The notes: generated from the sequence alone by a model not told the origin. A stretch of 64,000 nt of DNA from Pontiella sulfatireligans (GCF_900890705.1 NZ_CAAHFH010000002.1:2303458-2367457), one strand, 5' to 3'; shown: positions 1 through 9,117, numbered from the stretch's first letter. A program made the numbers and translations.

Positions 1-437
1 CGGTTATCAATTCCGGTCATGAAACCACGCTTTTTCCGTTCCGCGATGGAATTGCGGCGATTGTTATTCACGACGGCACCGAGCATTCGACCATTCAGTT
101 CGCAGAAGACGGCGTGAACTTTGAGATCGCATCGGTCGTCAACATGACCCCCCGTGCCGGCGGGCCGTTTATCCCGGATGCGTTCGTCGATGGTAAAAAC
201 CGTCGTGGCATCACTTGGGGCATTTCTCATTTCACGGCGGTGAACGGCTGGAAAAACAACCATTCAAACCTGACTCGCTTCGATTGTGATCTTAGCCTGG
301 ATGTCCACGATCCGCATCTGAAAAAGACTGGGTTGTATCTCAAACCTGAGGTCTATTATTCGCAAGGACTCAGGGGAGATACGAAAAAACGGATTGAAGA
401 AGAGAACCGGCGGTTCAAAGAATCACAAACACAGTAG
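1..437 (+). CDS. C-terminal part of a GH117-like glycoside hydrolase (5' end outside window)
   Basis: The frame is open from the left edge (first whole codon at 3) to a TAG at 435-437, giving about 144 visible residues. The segment reads like the last blades of a beta-propeller glycosidase: a GPFIPDAFVD stretch, then GITWGISH, then RFDCDLSLDVHDP near the end. From memory this end resembles GH117 (3,6-anhydro-L-galactosidase-type) enzymes; the family call is a recollection of conserved blocks and was not searched. The catalytic residues lie in the missing N-terminal part. It is followed after 22 bp by a fucosidase on the same strand, so it is probably part of the same polysaccharide-degradation cluster. 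Another five-bladed propeller family such as GH43 is the main alternative. Confidence 0.55.
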   Translation, partial: VINSGHETTLFPFRDGIAAIVIHDGTEHSTIQFAEDGVNFEIASVVNMTPRAGGPFIPDAFVDGKNRRGITWGISHFTAVNGWKNNHSNLTRFDCDLSLDVHDPHLKKTGLYLKPEVYYSQGLRGDTKKRIEEENRRFKESQTQ

Positions 438-459
438 TTTTTTAAACTTGGTGAACAAC

Positions 460-1983
460 ATGACGTGGAAGCAATTGGCCATTTTGGTGAGCATGGGGGC
501 ATGGTGCGTGGCTTCGGTGGCCGCAAAGCCGTCGGAGCAGCAGAACGTGGATGGAAGCGCGGCGGCATATTCAGATAAAAACACTGGCGAGCTGGCGCCG
601 AAGATTGTCGAAGAAAACGGCCATACCTATTATTACTGGCCGGGCTGGAACCAATCCAAAAACCAGAAGCTGCAGGTGCGTCGCGAGCGGACGCAGCATC
701 CGGATGCACAGTGGTGGCCGGAAGCCGGGTTGGGTATTTTTATGCATTGGGGCATTGTCAGTGAATTCGACAAAACCGGCGAAGCCTGGGCGGGTCGCTG
801 GACGCAGGCTCGCGAGGATAGGGGCGAGTTTCATCCGCAGCAGGAAATCTGGGATGCGGCCAACACCTTCAACCCGACGAAGTATGATCCGGAAAAATGG
901 ATGGCGGGCGCGAAGAGAGCAGGTTTTAAATATGCGGTTCTGACGACCAAGCATCACGACGGTTATGCGCTGTGGGATTCCGACTATGCGCTGATGGGCG
1001 TGCGTCAGTATCTGGATGGGTGGGATCTTGTAGATCCGTTTGTAAAAGCCTGCCGTAATAACGGCCTGAAGGTCGGGTTCTACTATTCCGGGATGGATTG
1101 GTACTTCATCCGCGACTACATGAATTTTAGTTTCGATCCGAACAAGCTGATGAACTACAAGGGCGAGTGGGTGAAGTCGCTGCCGAAAGAGCCGCAGCAC
1201 ATGTGGGCGGCCTATTGCGACTATAATGAAAACCAGGTGAAAGAGCTGATTGCCAAATTTGATCCCGACATCTGGTGGGGCGACGGCGGCCACGGCGCGT
1301 CGGTTGAACTGATCCGCCAGCTGCGTCCCGGCATTGTTTGCAACAACCGCGATTCGGCCAGCGGAGACCACGCAACGGCGGAAGGCTTCGGCATGTCTGA
1401 TCCGAAATACATTAAACCGATTCTTGAGAACGGCTGGTGGTGGGAAGTAAACTCCATCATTCAGAAGGGGTCTTGGCACTACGATCAGCGCATGGGCGAA
1501 GAGATTTATCCCTCCGATGAAGTACTGCGCAAATTTGCCGAAGCCCGCTGCATGGGCGGCAACCTTCTGGCCAACATCGGACCTCGTCCGGACGGTACCT
1601 ATCAGGATCAGGTCTGGCGCCTGTTCGATGATATGGAAGAATGGATGAAAACCAACGAAGAGTCTGTATTCGGCATCAACGGTGGCGGGCCGTGGCCGGA
1701 ACTCTGCAATGTGCCGATCACCTGCAAAGACCGCGTTTGGTATTTCCATGCCCGCAAAGAGGAAGCCACGGATAAAGACCCGGTTGTATTGAACGAGTGT
1801 GCGGTGAAACCGAAGTCCGTTACGCTGCTTCGTACCGGCGACAAGCTTCCGTTCACGTATGAAAACGAAACACTGAGCTTCTCCATCCCAGAGCAACTGA
1901 AAGCCGGCAGCATTACGGATGTGGTAAAGGTGACGTTTGGAAAGAATTTTGATCCAGAGCCTTTCCTGTTCAAGCATTGGTAG
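460..1983 (+). CDS. Secreted alpha-L-fucosidase (GH29)
   Basis: Exported glycosidase predicted to release terminal L-fucose from glycans by a retaining mechanism. The first 22 residues from ATG 460 form a signal peptide (MTWKQL, hydrophobic core, AKP cleavage area), so 460 is preferred over GTG 451 or the in-frame TTG 394, which would overlap the upstream gene. GH29 hallmarks are GIFMHWG near residue 90, TTKHHDGYALWDS near 165, and DIWWGDGG, where D275 fits the nucleophile position. The block NIGPRPDGTYQ closes the barrel and a short beta domain follows; 507 residues is a usual GH29 length. A second, divergent GH29 lies at 5943. No strong ribosome-binding site is visible, so translation may be coupled to the upstream gene. 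Confidence 0.88.
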   Translation: MTWKQLAILVSMGAWCVASVAAKPSEQQNVDGSAAAYSDKNTGELAPKIVEENGHTYYYWPGWNQSKNQKLQVRRERTQHPDAQWWPEAGLGIFMHWGIVSEFDKTGEAWAGRWTQAREDRGEFHPQQEIWDAANTFNPTKYDPEKWMAGAKRAGFKYAVLTTKHHDGYALWDSDYALMGVRQYLDGWDLVDPFVKACRNNGLKVGFYYSGMDWYFIRDYMNFSFDPNKLMNYKGEWVKSLPKEPQHMWAAYCDYNENQVKELIAKFDPDIWWGDGGHGASVELIRQLRPGIVCNNRDSASGDHATAEGFGMSDPKYIKPILENGWWWEVNSIIQKGSWHYDQRMGEEIYPSDEVLRKFAEARCMGGNLLANIGPRPDGTYQDQVWRLFDDMEEWMKTNEESVFGINGGGPWPELCNVPITCKDRVWYFHARKEEATDKDPVVLNECAVKPKSVTLLRTGDKLPFTYENETLSFSIPEQLKAGSITDVVKVTFGKNFDPEPFLFKHW

Positions 1984-2002
1984 GTTGCAAGGAAACCGAA
2001 CT

Positions 2003-3430
2003 ATGAAAAAATGGTCCCGTCCTATTATCCTCGCCGCGCTCGCACCTCTGCTGGTGTGGGGCGCGGAGCCGTTTAGACAGAATGACCGTGTAGCCTTTGT
2101 CGGCGACAGCATTACGCATGGCGGGAGCTACCACACGTTCGTTCAGGCATTCTATGCCACACGCTTTCCTGCGCGTAATGTGTCCTGTTTTAATGTGGGC
2201 ATCAGCGGCGATACGGCGCGGGGCGGCTATCAGCGTTCAACGGCTGAGGGCGGCGGCATCTGGGAAAGCGATGTGCGGGTGTATAAGCCGACGGCCGCTA
2301 CGGTCATGCTCGGCATGAACGATGTCGGCGGTGGTCATTTCTTGGCGCTGGAAACCAAAAAGGCGCTGGAAGCGCAGAACGCCCAGCAGCTCGAATGGTA
2401 TAAACACAACTATGCCACGCTGCTCGACAACCTTGAGACGCTGGGGATCGACCGAATCACGCTGATCAAGCCGTCGCCCTACGACCAGACGATGGTGAAC
2501 GAAAAGGCGAAAGAAAATCTGCTCAAATTCGGCATTGGGAAAAACGACGCGCTCGTTGCGTTGGGCGAAGAGGTGATTGATGTTGAATCGGCCCAGCGCG
2601 ACTATCCGGTGATTGACTTTAACACGCCGATGCTCGAAATAAATGCCCGGCGGCAAACGGCCGATCCGGCTTTTTCCATTGTTGGGAATGACCGCGTTCA
2701 TCCGGGCGCAGGTGGTCATATGGTCATGGCCTATGTTTTTCTGAAATCCCAAGGGCTGGAAGGGCCGGTTGCAGAGGTGGGCATCGATGCTAAAAAAGCA
2801 AGGGTTGCGGAGGCGGTGAATTGCAGCGTATCGGAGCTGATGGCCAGCCGGACGATGCTTCGCTTCACATACACGGCAAAAGCGCTGCCGTTTCCGCGCG
2901 GGCCCTATGAAAAAGTGGGCGATCTGATCCCTTTTGAATCGGAGTTCAATCAGGAGCTGTTGAAGGTTCGCGGCCTGAAAAAGGGAACCTATGAACTGCG
3001 TATCGACGAGGTTGCGCAGGGTGATGTTTCCGCCGAGGAATGCGCCGCAGGAATCAATCTGGCCCTGTTGGACAAGGCGCCCCAGATGGCTCAGGCCAAC
3101 GCCGTGCTGGCGCTGTGCCAGAAGCGTGCGCAGCTGGCGGGAAAAATCCGGCGGATCGTATGGGCCATCGGCCACCTCCGAACCATCAAGGATTTTGATG
3201 CCGACAACGTTGAGGCCTCCAAGGCGATGATTGCCCGGATCGAGGCTGGCGATGCGCCTGAAGGTCTTTGGGGCGCAACGTCGGATTATGTGAAGGGGCA
3301 GCTCAGAACCTACGCCGAGAACGTCGATCGGTATGACGAACTTATTCTGGAGCTCGATCAGATGACGGGGCCGTTGTATGCGGCGGCCCAGCCTTTGCCT
3401 CGCACGATCTCTCTCTCTCGAAAGAAATAA
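2003..3430 (+). CDS. Secreted SGNH/GDSL hydrolase, putative carbohydrate esterase
   Basis: Predicted exported esterase that would remove acetyl or similar groups from polysaccharides. ATG 2003 follows an AAGGAAA ribosome-binding site and begins a signal peptide (MKKWSRP, then a hydrophobic stretch ending near WGAEP). SGNH blocks are in order: VGDSITHGG with S36 as nucleophile, NVGISGD with the block II Gly, GMNDVG as the block III GxND, and GNDRVHPG with D230 and H233 completing the triad. A C-terminal region of about 200 residues is helical and unassigned. It sits 19 bp after the fucosidase and 17 bp before the GH2 gene, so it is probably co-transcribed. The substrate is an inference from this setting. 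Confidence 0.82.
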   Translation: MKKWSRPIILAALAPLLVWGAEPFRQNDRVAFVGDSITHGGSYHTFVQAFYATRFPARNVSCFNVGISGDTARGGYQRSTAEGGGIWESDVRVYKPTAATVMLGMNDVGGGHFLALETKKALEAQNAQQLEWYKHNYATLLDNLETLGIDRITLIKPSPYDQTMVNEKAKENLLKFGIGKNDALVALGEEVIDVESAQRDYPVIDFNTPMLEINARRQTADPAFSIVGNDRVHPGAGGHMVMAYVFLKSQGLEGPVAEVGIDAKKARVAEAVNCSVSELMASRTMLRFTYTAKALPFPRGPYEKVGDLIPFESEFNQELLKVRGLKKGTYELRIDEVAQGDVSAEECAAGINLALLDKAPQMAQANAVLALCQKRAQLAGKIRRIVWAIGHLRTIKDFDADNVEASKAMIARIEAGDAPEGLWGATSDYVKGQLRTYAENVDRYDELILELDQMTGPLYAAAQPLPRTISLSRKK

Positions 3431-3447
3431 TCAACCATTGGAAAATC

Positions 3448-5931
3448 ATGAAACGGATCATTATCTCGATTCTTACAGGAACCATCGTTATGGCAGCACA
3501 TGCAGAAAGCAGGGCCGTTGATAATTTCAACGCGGATTGGAAATTTAACCTTGGCGATGTGACGGAGGCGAAAGGTGCTGCGTATGATGACGCCGCCTGG
3601 CGCGGCGTACAGCTGCCGCACGACTGGAGCGTGGAGCTTTCGTTCACCACAGAAGACGCGGGCGGCTGCACGGGCTTTCTTCCGGGCGGCATCGGCTGGT
3701 ACCGCAAAACCTTCACGGTTCCCGCGTCGAGCAAGGGCCGGGTGGTGCGGGTTGACTTTGACGGCGTCTACAGCAACTCCGAGGTTTGGATCAACGGCCA
3801 TCATTTGGGCATGCACCCGTATGGCTATTCGCCGTTCAGCTATGATTTGTCGAAGCACCTGAACTATGGAGGCGAAAACACCATCGCGGTGAAGGCCGAC
3901 CGCACGGCCTATTTAGACTGCCGCTGGTATCCGGGCTCCGGCATCTACCGCAACGTCAAACTGGTGACGCACGACCTCGTTCACATTCAACAGCACGGCG
4001 TCTTTGTAACCACCAAAGGCAGCGAAGTGACCGTCAGGAGTTCGGTTTGCAACGGATCGGATGCGGCGAAAAAAATATCCATTAAGACGGCTGTTCAAGA
4101 AGCCGGTTCCCAATCATTGGATATCGAATTAGCGGCGGGAGAGGCGAAGGAGGTTGAACTGGTTTTCCAGATCGCCAAGCCCAGGCTTTGGGACACGGAG
4201 CATCCGAACCTCTACACGGCTTCTGTGGACGTGCTGGACGGGAAGACCGTGCTCGATAATGCCTGCGCGACGTTCGGCATTCGCGAAATCCGCTACGATG
4301 CAAACGAAGGGTTCTTTCTGAATGGGAAGCGCATGCTGCTCAAAGGCGTCTGCCTGCACCACGACGGCGGCTGCGTTGGCGCGGCGGTGCCGGACGGCGT
4401 TTGGGAGCGGCGCCTGCGCATTCTGAAGGAGGGCGGATGCAACGCCATCCGCACCGCGCACAATCCGCCGTCCGCGGAGTTTCTCGACCTGTGCGACCGC
4501 CTGGGCTTTCTCGTGCAGGATGAGGCGTTCGACGAATGGTTCAATCCGAAGGACAAGAAATACAACTTTGGCCAGAAGGTGGCGGACGATCGGACCGTAG
4601 GTTATTCGGAACGTTTCGGCGAGTGGGCGGAGCGCGACGTGAAGGCGATGGTGCAGCGCGACCGCAACCATCCTTCGATCATCATGTGGAGCATCGGAAA
4701 CGAAATCGAGTGGACCTATCCCGGCTATGGCGGCGCGACCGGCTATTGGGAAAAGGAAAACAACGTCAACTACTATTGGGACGAGCCTCCGTTGGATACG
4801 CCGACCATGAAGGAACGGTTTGAGAATGAAGATCAGGGGGAATATATCCTCGCCGAGCAGGCTGCCGACCTTTCGGGCTGGATCAAGGAGATCGACGTTT
4901 CGCGCCCCGTGACGGCCAATACGGTGATGCCGTCGATCAGCCATTTTTCCGGCTATGCCGACGCGCTCGATATTGTGGGCTACAGCTACCGCACGGTACT
5001 CAACAAGTGGGGCCACGAAAACTATCCCGAAAAGATGATTCTCGGCACCGAAAACTGGGTGCAGTGGAACGAGTGGAAGGGCGTGCTTGATAACCCGCAT
5101 GTTCCGGGCGTCTTTCTGTGGACGGGCATCGACTATCTCGGCGAATCGACGCAATGGCCCGCCAAGGCGAGCGGCAGCGGCATGCTCGACACCGCCGGCT
5201 TCCGCAAACCGAACTATTGGTTTTTCAAAACCTTCTGGAAGGAAAGCGAGCCGCTGGTCTACATCGCCACGCAGCCGCTGGCCGAATCAAACTATTTGAT
5301 GCTGGACGGTCAAGTGGTAGAAAATCCTGAAAAGCGGCGCACCCGCAAGTGGGGCTGGCCGGACGTGGTCAACCATTGGAACTACCAGCCGGGCGAGCAG
5401 GTTTATATCGAGCTCTACTCCAACTGCGAGGAAACCGAACTCTTTCTCAACGGCAAGTCGCTCGGCGTTCAAAAGCTGGCCGACTGCGAAGACCGTCTAA
5501 TGAAGTGGGCCGTGCCGTTCGAAGCGGGCGAGCTGAAGGCGGTTGGCCGAACCAGTGGAAAAGAGACCGCGTTGCAAACGCTGCAAACCGCCGGGGAGCC
5601 AGCGGCCCTTCAGTTGACGGCCGATAAGACGGAGCTGGATGCCGATGGGGTTGACGTGGCGCACTGCGTGGTTCAGTTGGTGGATGCCGATGGAGTCCCT
5701 GTTAAGCATCTAGGCCATTTGGCTAGATTTACAATTGAGGGCGATGCCCGCAATGTAGGCGTTGATAACGGATCTCCGAAAAGCACCCAGAACTTTCAGT
5801 CCGACACCTGCCGGACCGATCAAGGGCGCTGCCTGATGGTGCTGCAGGCCGGCCATGCGCCGGGCGCCGTGGCCGTGACCGCCTCGGCGGATGGATTGAA
5901 AAGCGCGCGTGTTGAATTGAAGCAGGACTAA
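3448..5931 (+). CDS. Secreted GH2 glycoside hydrolase, beta-galactosidase-type
   Basis: Retaining exo-glycosidase of clan GH-A, most like bacterial beta-galactosidases. A signal peptide occupies residues 1-19 (cleavage near AHAES). Then come the jelly-roll sugar-binding domain (about 25-185), an immunoglobulin-like domain (190-285) and a TIM barrel (290-600). Catalytic Glu419 lies in WSIGNEIEW (acid/base) and Glu535 in LGTENWVQW (nucleophile). After the barrel, residues 610-700 look like DUF4982 and the last 110 residues like the GH2 C-terminal domain 5, an architecture common in exported polysaccharide-utilisation enzymes. The 827-residue length fits. It is 11 bp upstream of the second fucosidase, which has its own AAAGGA site. 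Beta-galacturonidase or beta-glucuronidase activity cannot be excluded. Confidence 0.88.
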   Translation: MKRIIISILTGTIVMAAHAESRAVDNFNADWKFNLGDVTEAKGAAYDDAAWRGVQLPHDWSVELSFTTEDAGGCTGFLPGGIGWYRKTFTVPASSKGRVVRVDFDGVYSNSEVWINGHHLGMHPYGYSPFSYDLSKHLNYGGENTIAVKADRTAYLDCRWYPGSGIYRNVKLVTHDLVHIQQHGVFVTTKGSEVTVRSSVCNGSDAAKKISIKTAVQEAGSQSLDIELAAGEAKEVELVFQIAKPRLWDTEHPNLYTASVDVLDGKTVLDNACATFGIREIRYDANEGFFLNGKRMLLKGVCLHHDGGCVGAAVPDGVWERRLRILKEGGCNAIRTAHNPPSAEFLDLCDRLGFLVQDEAFDEWFNPKDKKYNFGQKVADDRTVGYSERFGEWAERDVKAMVQRDRNHPSIIMWSIGNEIEWTYPGYGGATGYWEKENNVNYYWDEPPLDTPTMKERFENEDQGEYILAEQAADLSGWIKEIDVSRPVTANTVMPSISHFSGYADALDIVGYSYRTVLNKWGHENYPEKMILGTENWVQWNEWKGVLDNPHVPGVFLWTGIDYLGESTQWPAKASGSGMLDTAGFRKPNYWFFKTFWKESEPLVYIATQPLAESNYLMLDGQVVENPEKRRTRKWGWPDVVNHWNYQPGEQVYIELYSNCEETELFLNGKSLGVQKLADCEDRLMKWAVPFEAGELKAVGRTSGKETALQTLQTAGEPAALQLTADKTELDADGVDVAHCVVQLVDADGVPVKHLGHLARFTIEGDARNVGVDNGSPKSTQNFQSDTCRTDQGRCLMVLQAGHAPGAVAVTASADGLKSARVELKQD

Positions 5932-5942
5932 AGGATAAAATT

Positions 5943-7415
5943 ATGAAGTGGATATTGGGATTGTTGTCGCTGGCTGTTGCAGGAAGCACTGTCGCGGAAA
6001 AGTATGAACCGACTTGGGAGTCGCTGGCAACGCACGAGGCGGCGCCGGAATGGCTGAAAGATGCTAAGCTCGGCATCTATTTCCATTGGGGCCCCTATTC
6101 GGTTCCGGCCTACGGCAACGAGTGGTATCCGCGGCATATGTATAGTGAAGGCCGCAAGGAGTTTGAGCACCATGCCAAGACCTACGGCGACCAAGCCGAG
6201 TTTGGCTATCACGATTTTGTGCCGATGTTCACGGCAGAATATTTTGACGCCGCGGAGTGGGCGGAACTGTTCCGCAAGTCCGGCGCCAAGTTTGCTGGGC
6301 CGGTGGCCGAGCACCACGACGGCTTTTCCATGTGGGATTCGGATATCACGCCGTGGAACGCCAAGGACAAGGGGCCGAAGCAGGACGTTCTCGGCGAACT
6401 CTTCGCGGAGTTGGAAAAGCGCGACATGAAAACCATCGCCACCTTCCACCACGCCCGCAACCTGCAGCGGAATTCGAAGGATGGCTATGGACAGAATAAC
6501 GACAGCCACTATCCCTACCATCCCGATTGGCATACGAGTTCCGAGGACCCCGAGCTGCGCCTGCTCTATGGCAATGTTCCGGAGGACGAGTGGAACGAAA
6601 CGGTTTGGCTCGGCAAGCTGGAGGAGGTTGTTGACAACTATCAGCCCGACATTATCTGGTTCGACTCTTGGCTCGACCGGATTCCGGAAACCTACCGCCA
6701 GCGTTTCGCCGCCTACTACCTCAACGCCGCCGATGAATGGGGCAAGGAGGTCGCCATTGTGCGCAAGCAGCAGGATATGCCGATCAACTTCACCATCAAC
6801 GACCACGAAAAGGCGCGCGAGCCCAAGGCGCTGCCCGAGCTGTGGATGACCGACGACACCATCAGCACCGGGAGCTGGTGCTTTACGCAGGACCTCAAGA
6901 TTAAGCCGCTCTACAAAGTGGTGCATGCGTTGGTGGATACCGTGGCCAAAAACGGCGTGGTGCTGCTCAACATTTCCCCGAAGGCCGACGGCACCATTCC
7001 GCAGGACCAGCGCGACGTGCTGCTCGGGCTTGGCCAGTGGCTCGAAGCCAACGGCGAGGCCATCTACGGCACCCGTCCGTGGGTCATCGCCGCCGAAGGC
7101 CCCACCGCGGAGCCGGGCGGCGGGTTTGCTTCGCGCAAGGAGTTTCTGAACTTGGAATATTCCGCCAAGGATGTCCGCTACACCGCCTCCAAAGACGGCA
7201 AAACCATCTACGCCATTCTTCTCGGGGTTCCGGCTTCCAAGCAGGTCGCGCTGGAGGCCTTTACCGAGGCCGGCGCCAAGGTGGATAAAGTGGAAACGCT
7301 CGATGGCAAATCCGTCAAGTGGACCGCTTCCGGTAAAGGACTGTCGATCACCGTGCCCAAAGGTGCACCCGCCGGAGGCATGACCACCGTCTTCAAAATC
7401 ACCCGAAAAGATTAA
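5943..7415 (+). CDS. Secreted alpha-L-fucosidase (GH29), second paralogue
   Basis: Last gene of the glycan-degradation locus; hydrolyses alpha-L-fucosides outside the cytoplasm. A signal peptide spans residues 1-18 (MKWILG to TVAEK). GH29 motifs are LGIYFHWGPYSVPAYGNEWY, VAEHHDGFSMWDS and IIWFDSWLD, with D241 the expected nucleophile; LLNISPKADGTIP ends the catalytic barrel. In the first fucosidase the equivalent nucleophile block reads WWGDGG, so the two enzymes are clearly different subfamily members and probably cleave different fucosyl linkages. 490 residues is normal. A hairpin followed by a T-rich run lies 50 bp downstream. Confidence 0.9.
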   Translation: MKWILGLLSLAVAGSTVAEKYEPTWESLATHEAAPEWLKDAKLGIYFHWGPYSVPAYGNEWYPRHMYSEGRKEFEHHAKTYGDQAEFGYHDFVPMFTAEYFDAAEWAELFRKSGAKFAGPVAEHHDGFSMWDSDITPWNAKDKGPKQDVLGELFAELEKRDMKTIATFHHARNLQRNSKDGYGQNNDSHYPYHPDWHTSSEDPELRLLYGNVPEDEWNETVWLGKLEEVVDNYQPDIIWFDSWLDRIPETYRQRFAAYYLNAADEWGKEVAIVRKQQDMPINFTINDHEKAREPKALPELWMTDDTISTGSWCFTQDLKIKPLYKVVHALVDTVAKNGVVLLNISPKADGTIPQDQRDVLLGLGQWLEANGEAIYGTRPWVIAAEGPTAEPGGGFASRKEFLNLEYSAKDVRYTASKDGKTIYAILLGVPASKQVALEAFTEAGAKVDKVETLDGKSVKWTASGKGLSITVPKGAPAGGMTTVFKITRKD

Positions 7416-7464
7416 AGTTTGGCCCGCAGGGTTATCTTACGGGAAGCCGCCGCTTCAAGACCAA

Positions 7465-7494
7465 GCCGCCTTGCGCAAGCCAGGCGGTTTCTTT
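7465..7494 (+). terminator. Intrinsic terminator after the glycosidase operon
   Basis: CCGCCT at 7466-7471 can pair with AGGCGG at 7482-7487 and is followed by TTTCTTTAT. An inner palindrome CTTGCGCAAG lies in the loop. The position 50 bp after the fucosidase stop suits the end of the operon. Confidence 0.6.
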
Positions 7495-7525
7495 ATATTC
7501 AGACTTCCTAACAAGGAGTGTTCCA

Positions 7526-8035
7526 ATGCCGGAAACAAACTATCCAACAGCGCTGTTCCCGCCTGCAAATGCGGTTGTTGCGGTCGATGAGGCCATGTTG
7601 TCCCAAGGGAAGGCCGCTTCGCGCGAAAGCCCTCGCGGGCGCATTATCCAGCCCCTGCACAAGCAGGACGGCGACGTGCTGCAGCGGATGCTGAACTTTA
7701 TTCAGCCTGGCAGCTACATCCGCCCGCACCGCCACAGGCCGGACCGGGCCGAGAGCATCATCGTGGTTTCGGGCACGCTGCTCTATCTTACGTTCAACAA
7801 CGACGGGGCAGTGGATCAGGCGCTGAAACTGAAAGCGGGTTCCACGCAGTTCGGGGTAGATACCGACGGCGGCATATGGCACTGCTTCATGGCGCTCGAA
7901 GCCGACACCGTGCTCTTCGAAGTGAAGCCGGGGCCGTACGATGCGGCGGGCGACAAAGCCTTCGCCCCGTGGGCTCCCGAGGAAGACAGCCCGGAGGCTG
8001 AGGCATATCTTGAAGGTCTGATTGATGGGTATTGA
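7526..8035 (+). CDS. WbuC-like cupin-fold metalloprotein
   Basis: Small cytoplasmic cupin of 169 residues with an AAGGAGTG site 7 bp before ATG. The core has the WbuC-family pattern: SPRGRI near residue 35, then LQRMLNFIQPGSYIRPHRH, an ESIIVVSGTLLYLTF strand, a GIWHCF block and VLFEVKPGPY. The paired His residues in RPHRH and the later Glu and His are the usual metal ligands of the fold. WbuC proteins are often encoded with O-antigen genes, but their reaction is not established and no O-antigen genes adjoin it here. It lies alone between a terminator and convergent hisA. Confidence 0.72.
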   Translation: MPETNYPTALFPPANAVVAVDEAMLSQGKAASRESPRGRIIQPLHKQDGDVLQRMLNFIQPGSYIRPHRHRPDRAESIIVVSGTLLYLTFNNDGAVDQALKLKAGSTQFGVDTDGGIWHCFMALEADTVLFEVKPGPYDAAGDKAFAPWAPEEDSPEAEAYLEGLIDGY

Positions 8036-8036
8036 T

Positions 8037-8102
8037 GTGGGGCCGGATTCCGATCCGGTGCCCTCTGTACACGGAAAGCGTCGGGTCGGAATCCGTCCCC
8101 AC
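8037..8102. repeat. Imperfect inverted repeat, about 21-bp arms
   Basis: Left arm 8037-8057 (GTGGGGCCGGATTCCGATCCG) begins beside the cupin stop codon and matches the reverse complement of 8082-8102 with two mismatches; the loop is 24 nt. It lies between two convergent genes and could act as a terminator or belong to a dispersed palindrome family. No second copy of this word was noticed in the window. Confidence 0.6.
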
Positions 8103-8134
8103 GCCTTGTCTCCCCTGGCTGGGGGAGTGCGCAT

Positions 8135-8890
8135 TCAGTTGCTCTGGCAATACTCAACCACATCGCGGTAGGGCAGGGCGCCGCCGAAAATATCGAGCGC
8201 GGAGCCGACGGTGACGTCGATCTTGCCTTGCCCGGCGGTATTTAGTTTTTCCAGATCCTGGAAGTTTCGGACACCGCCGGCATAGACGCACGGGATGGGG
8301 GAATGTTCGGCCAGCAGCTCGATCAGTTCTTCGTCCATGCCCTGCTGCTTGCCTTCCACATCGACGCCATGCACCAAAAACTCGCAGCAAGAGTCGGCTA
8401 GCTGCCGAAGCGAATCGGCATTTACTACGGTTTCGGTGAAGGTTTGCCAACGGTCGGTGACGACGTGGTATTGGCCGTCCTTCTTCCGGCAGCTCAAATC
8501 GAGCACCAGCCGGTTGCGCCCGGTTTCGGCCACCAACTTGCTTAGGCGGTCGGCGTCGATCTGCCCGTTTTGGAAAATATAGGAGGTCACAATCACCTGC
8601 GCCGCGCCGGCATCCAGCCATTGGAAGGCGTTTTCGGCCGTAATGCCGCCGCCCACCTGCAATCCATTCGGCCAGGCGGCCAGCGCCTCGCGCGCGGCGT
8701 CGTCGTTGCCCGTGCCGAGCTTGATCACGTGCCCGCCGGTCAGCCAGTCTTTTTTGTAAAGCTTGGCGAACCACGCCGGGGGGTGCTCCGACACAAAGTT
8801 GGTTTCCGGCTCCTGGCCTTCCGCCAGCGAGCCGCCCACGATCTGTTTTACTTTGCCGTTATGCAAATCTATGCAGGGTCTGAATTTCAT
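8135..8890 (-). CDS. hisA: Eukaryotic-type HisA: ProFAR isomerase of histidine biosynthesis
   Basis: Catalyses the Amadori isomerisation of ProFAR to PRFAR, fourth step of histidine synthesis, in the cytoplasm. It is a 251-residue TIM barrel starting FRPCIDLHNGKVKQIVGG, with VIKLGTGND, LQVGGGIT, RLVLDLSCRKKDG and CVYAGGVRNF. The LHNGKVKQIVGGSL opening and the long CRKKDGQYHVVTDRW insert are typical of the fungal/plant HIS6-like branch (the family often annotated as hisA_euk) and differ from the usual bacterial HisA. No other his genes flank it. It faces the cupin gene convergently and its upstream region holds a large inverted repeat. Confidence 0.88.
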   Translation of the reverse strand: MKFRPCIDLHNGKVKQIVGGSLAEGQEPETNFVSEHPPAWFAKLYKKDWLTGGHVIKLGTGNDDAAREALAAWPNGLQVGGGITAENAFQWLDAGAAQVIVTSYIFQNGQIDADRLSKLVAETGRNRLVLDLSCRKKDGQYHVVTDRWQTFTETVVNADSLRQLADSCCEFLVHGVDVEGKQQGMDEELIELLAEHSPIPCVYAGGVRNFQDLEKLNTAGQGKIDVTVGSALDIFGGALPYRDVVEYCQSN

Positions 8891-8919
8891 TTTTCACCAC
8901 GGAATGCACGGGGATTCAG

Positions 8920-8999
8920 GGCAGAATAATTTAGTGGCAGAATGATTTTTCTCTGCTCAGCTGTATAGGGGAATTATTCTGCCACGAAATTATTCTGCC
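8920..8999. repeat. GGCAGAATAATT inverted-repeat element, copy 1
   Basis: Each arm contains two GGCAGAATAATT-like words: 8920-8949 and, inverted, 8972-8999. The arms match over 28 bp with only a few mismatches. Related words occur at 18648-18708 and 55857-55884, so this is a dispersed intergenic repeat. It lies between the divergent hisA and metG starts. Confidence 0.75.
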
Positions 9000-9117
9000 A
9001 AAACAATTGAACTTGCAGGAGGCTAGCAGGGCGGCGCGGGCAATTCAACGCTTGTATCTCGCGGGGTTCTCCTTATCATCGCCCCTTCGATTTTTAAAAC
9101 TGAAGAAGAGACGTGCT

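Noticed and set aside
571-2112. 513-codon minus-strand frame opposite the first fucosidase
   Set aside because: Lacks a ribosome-binding site and recognisable domain; the plus strand encodes a clear GH29 enzyme. GC-rich codon use creates such antisense frames.
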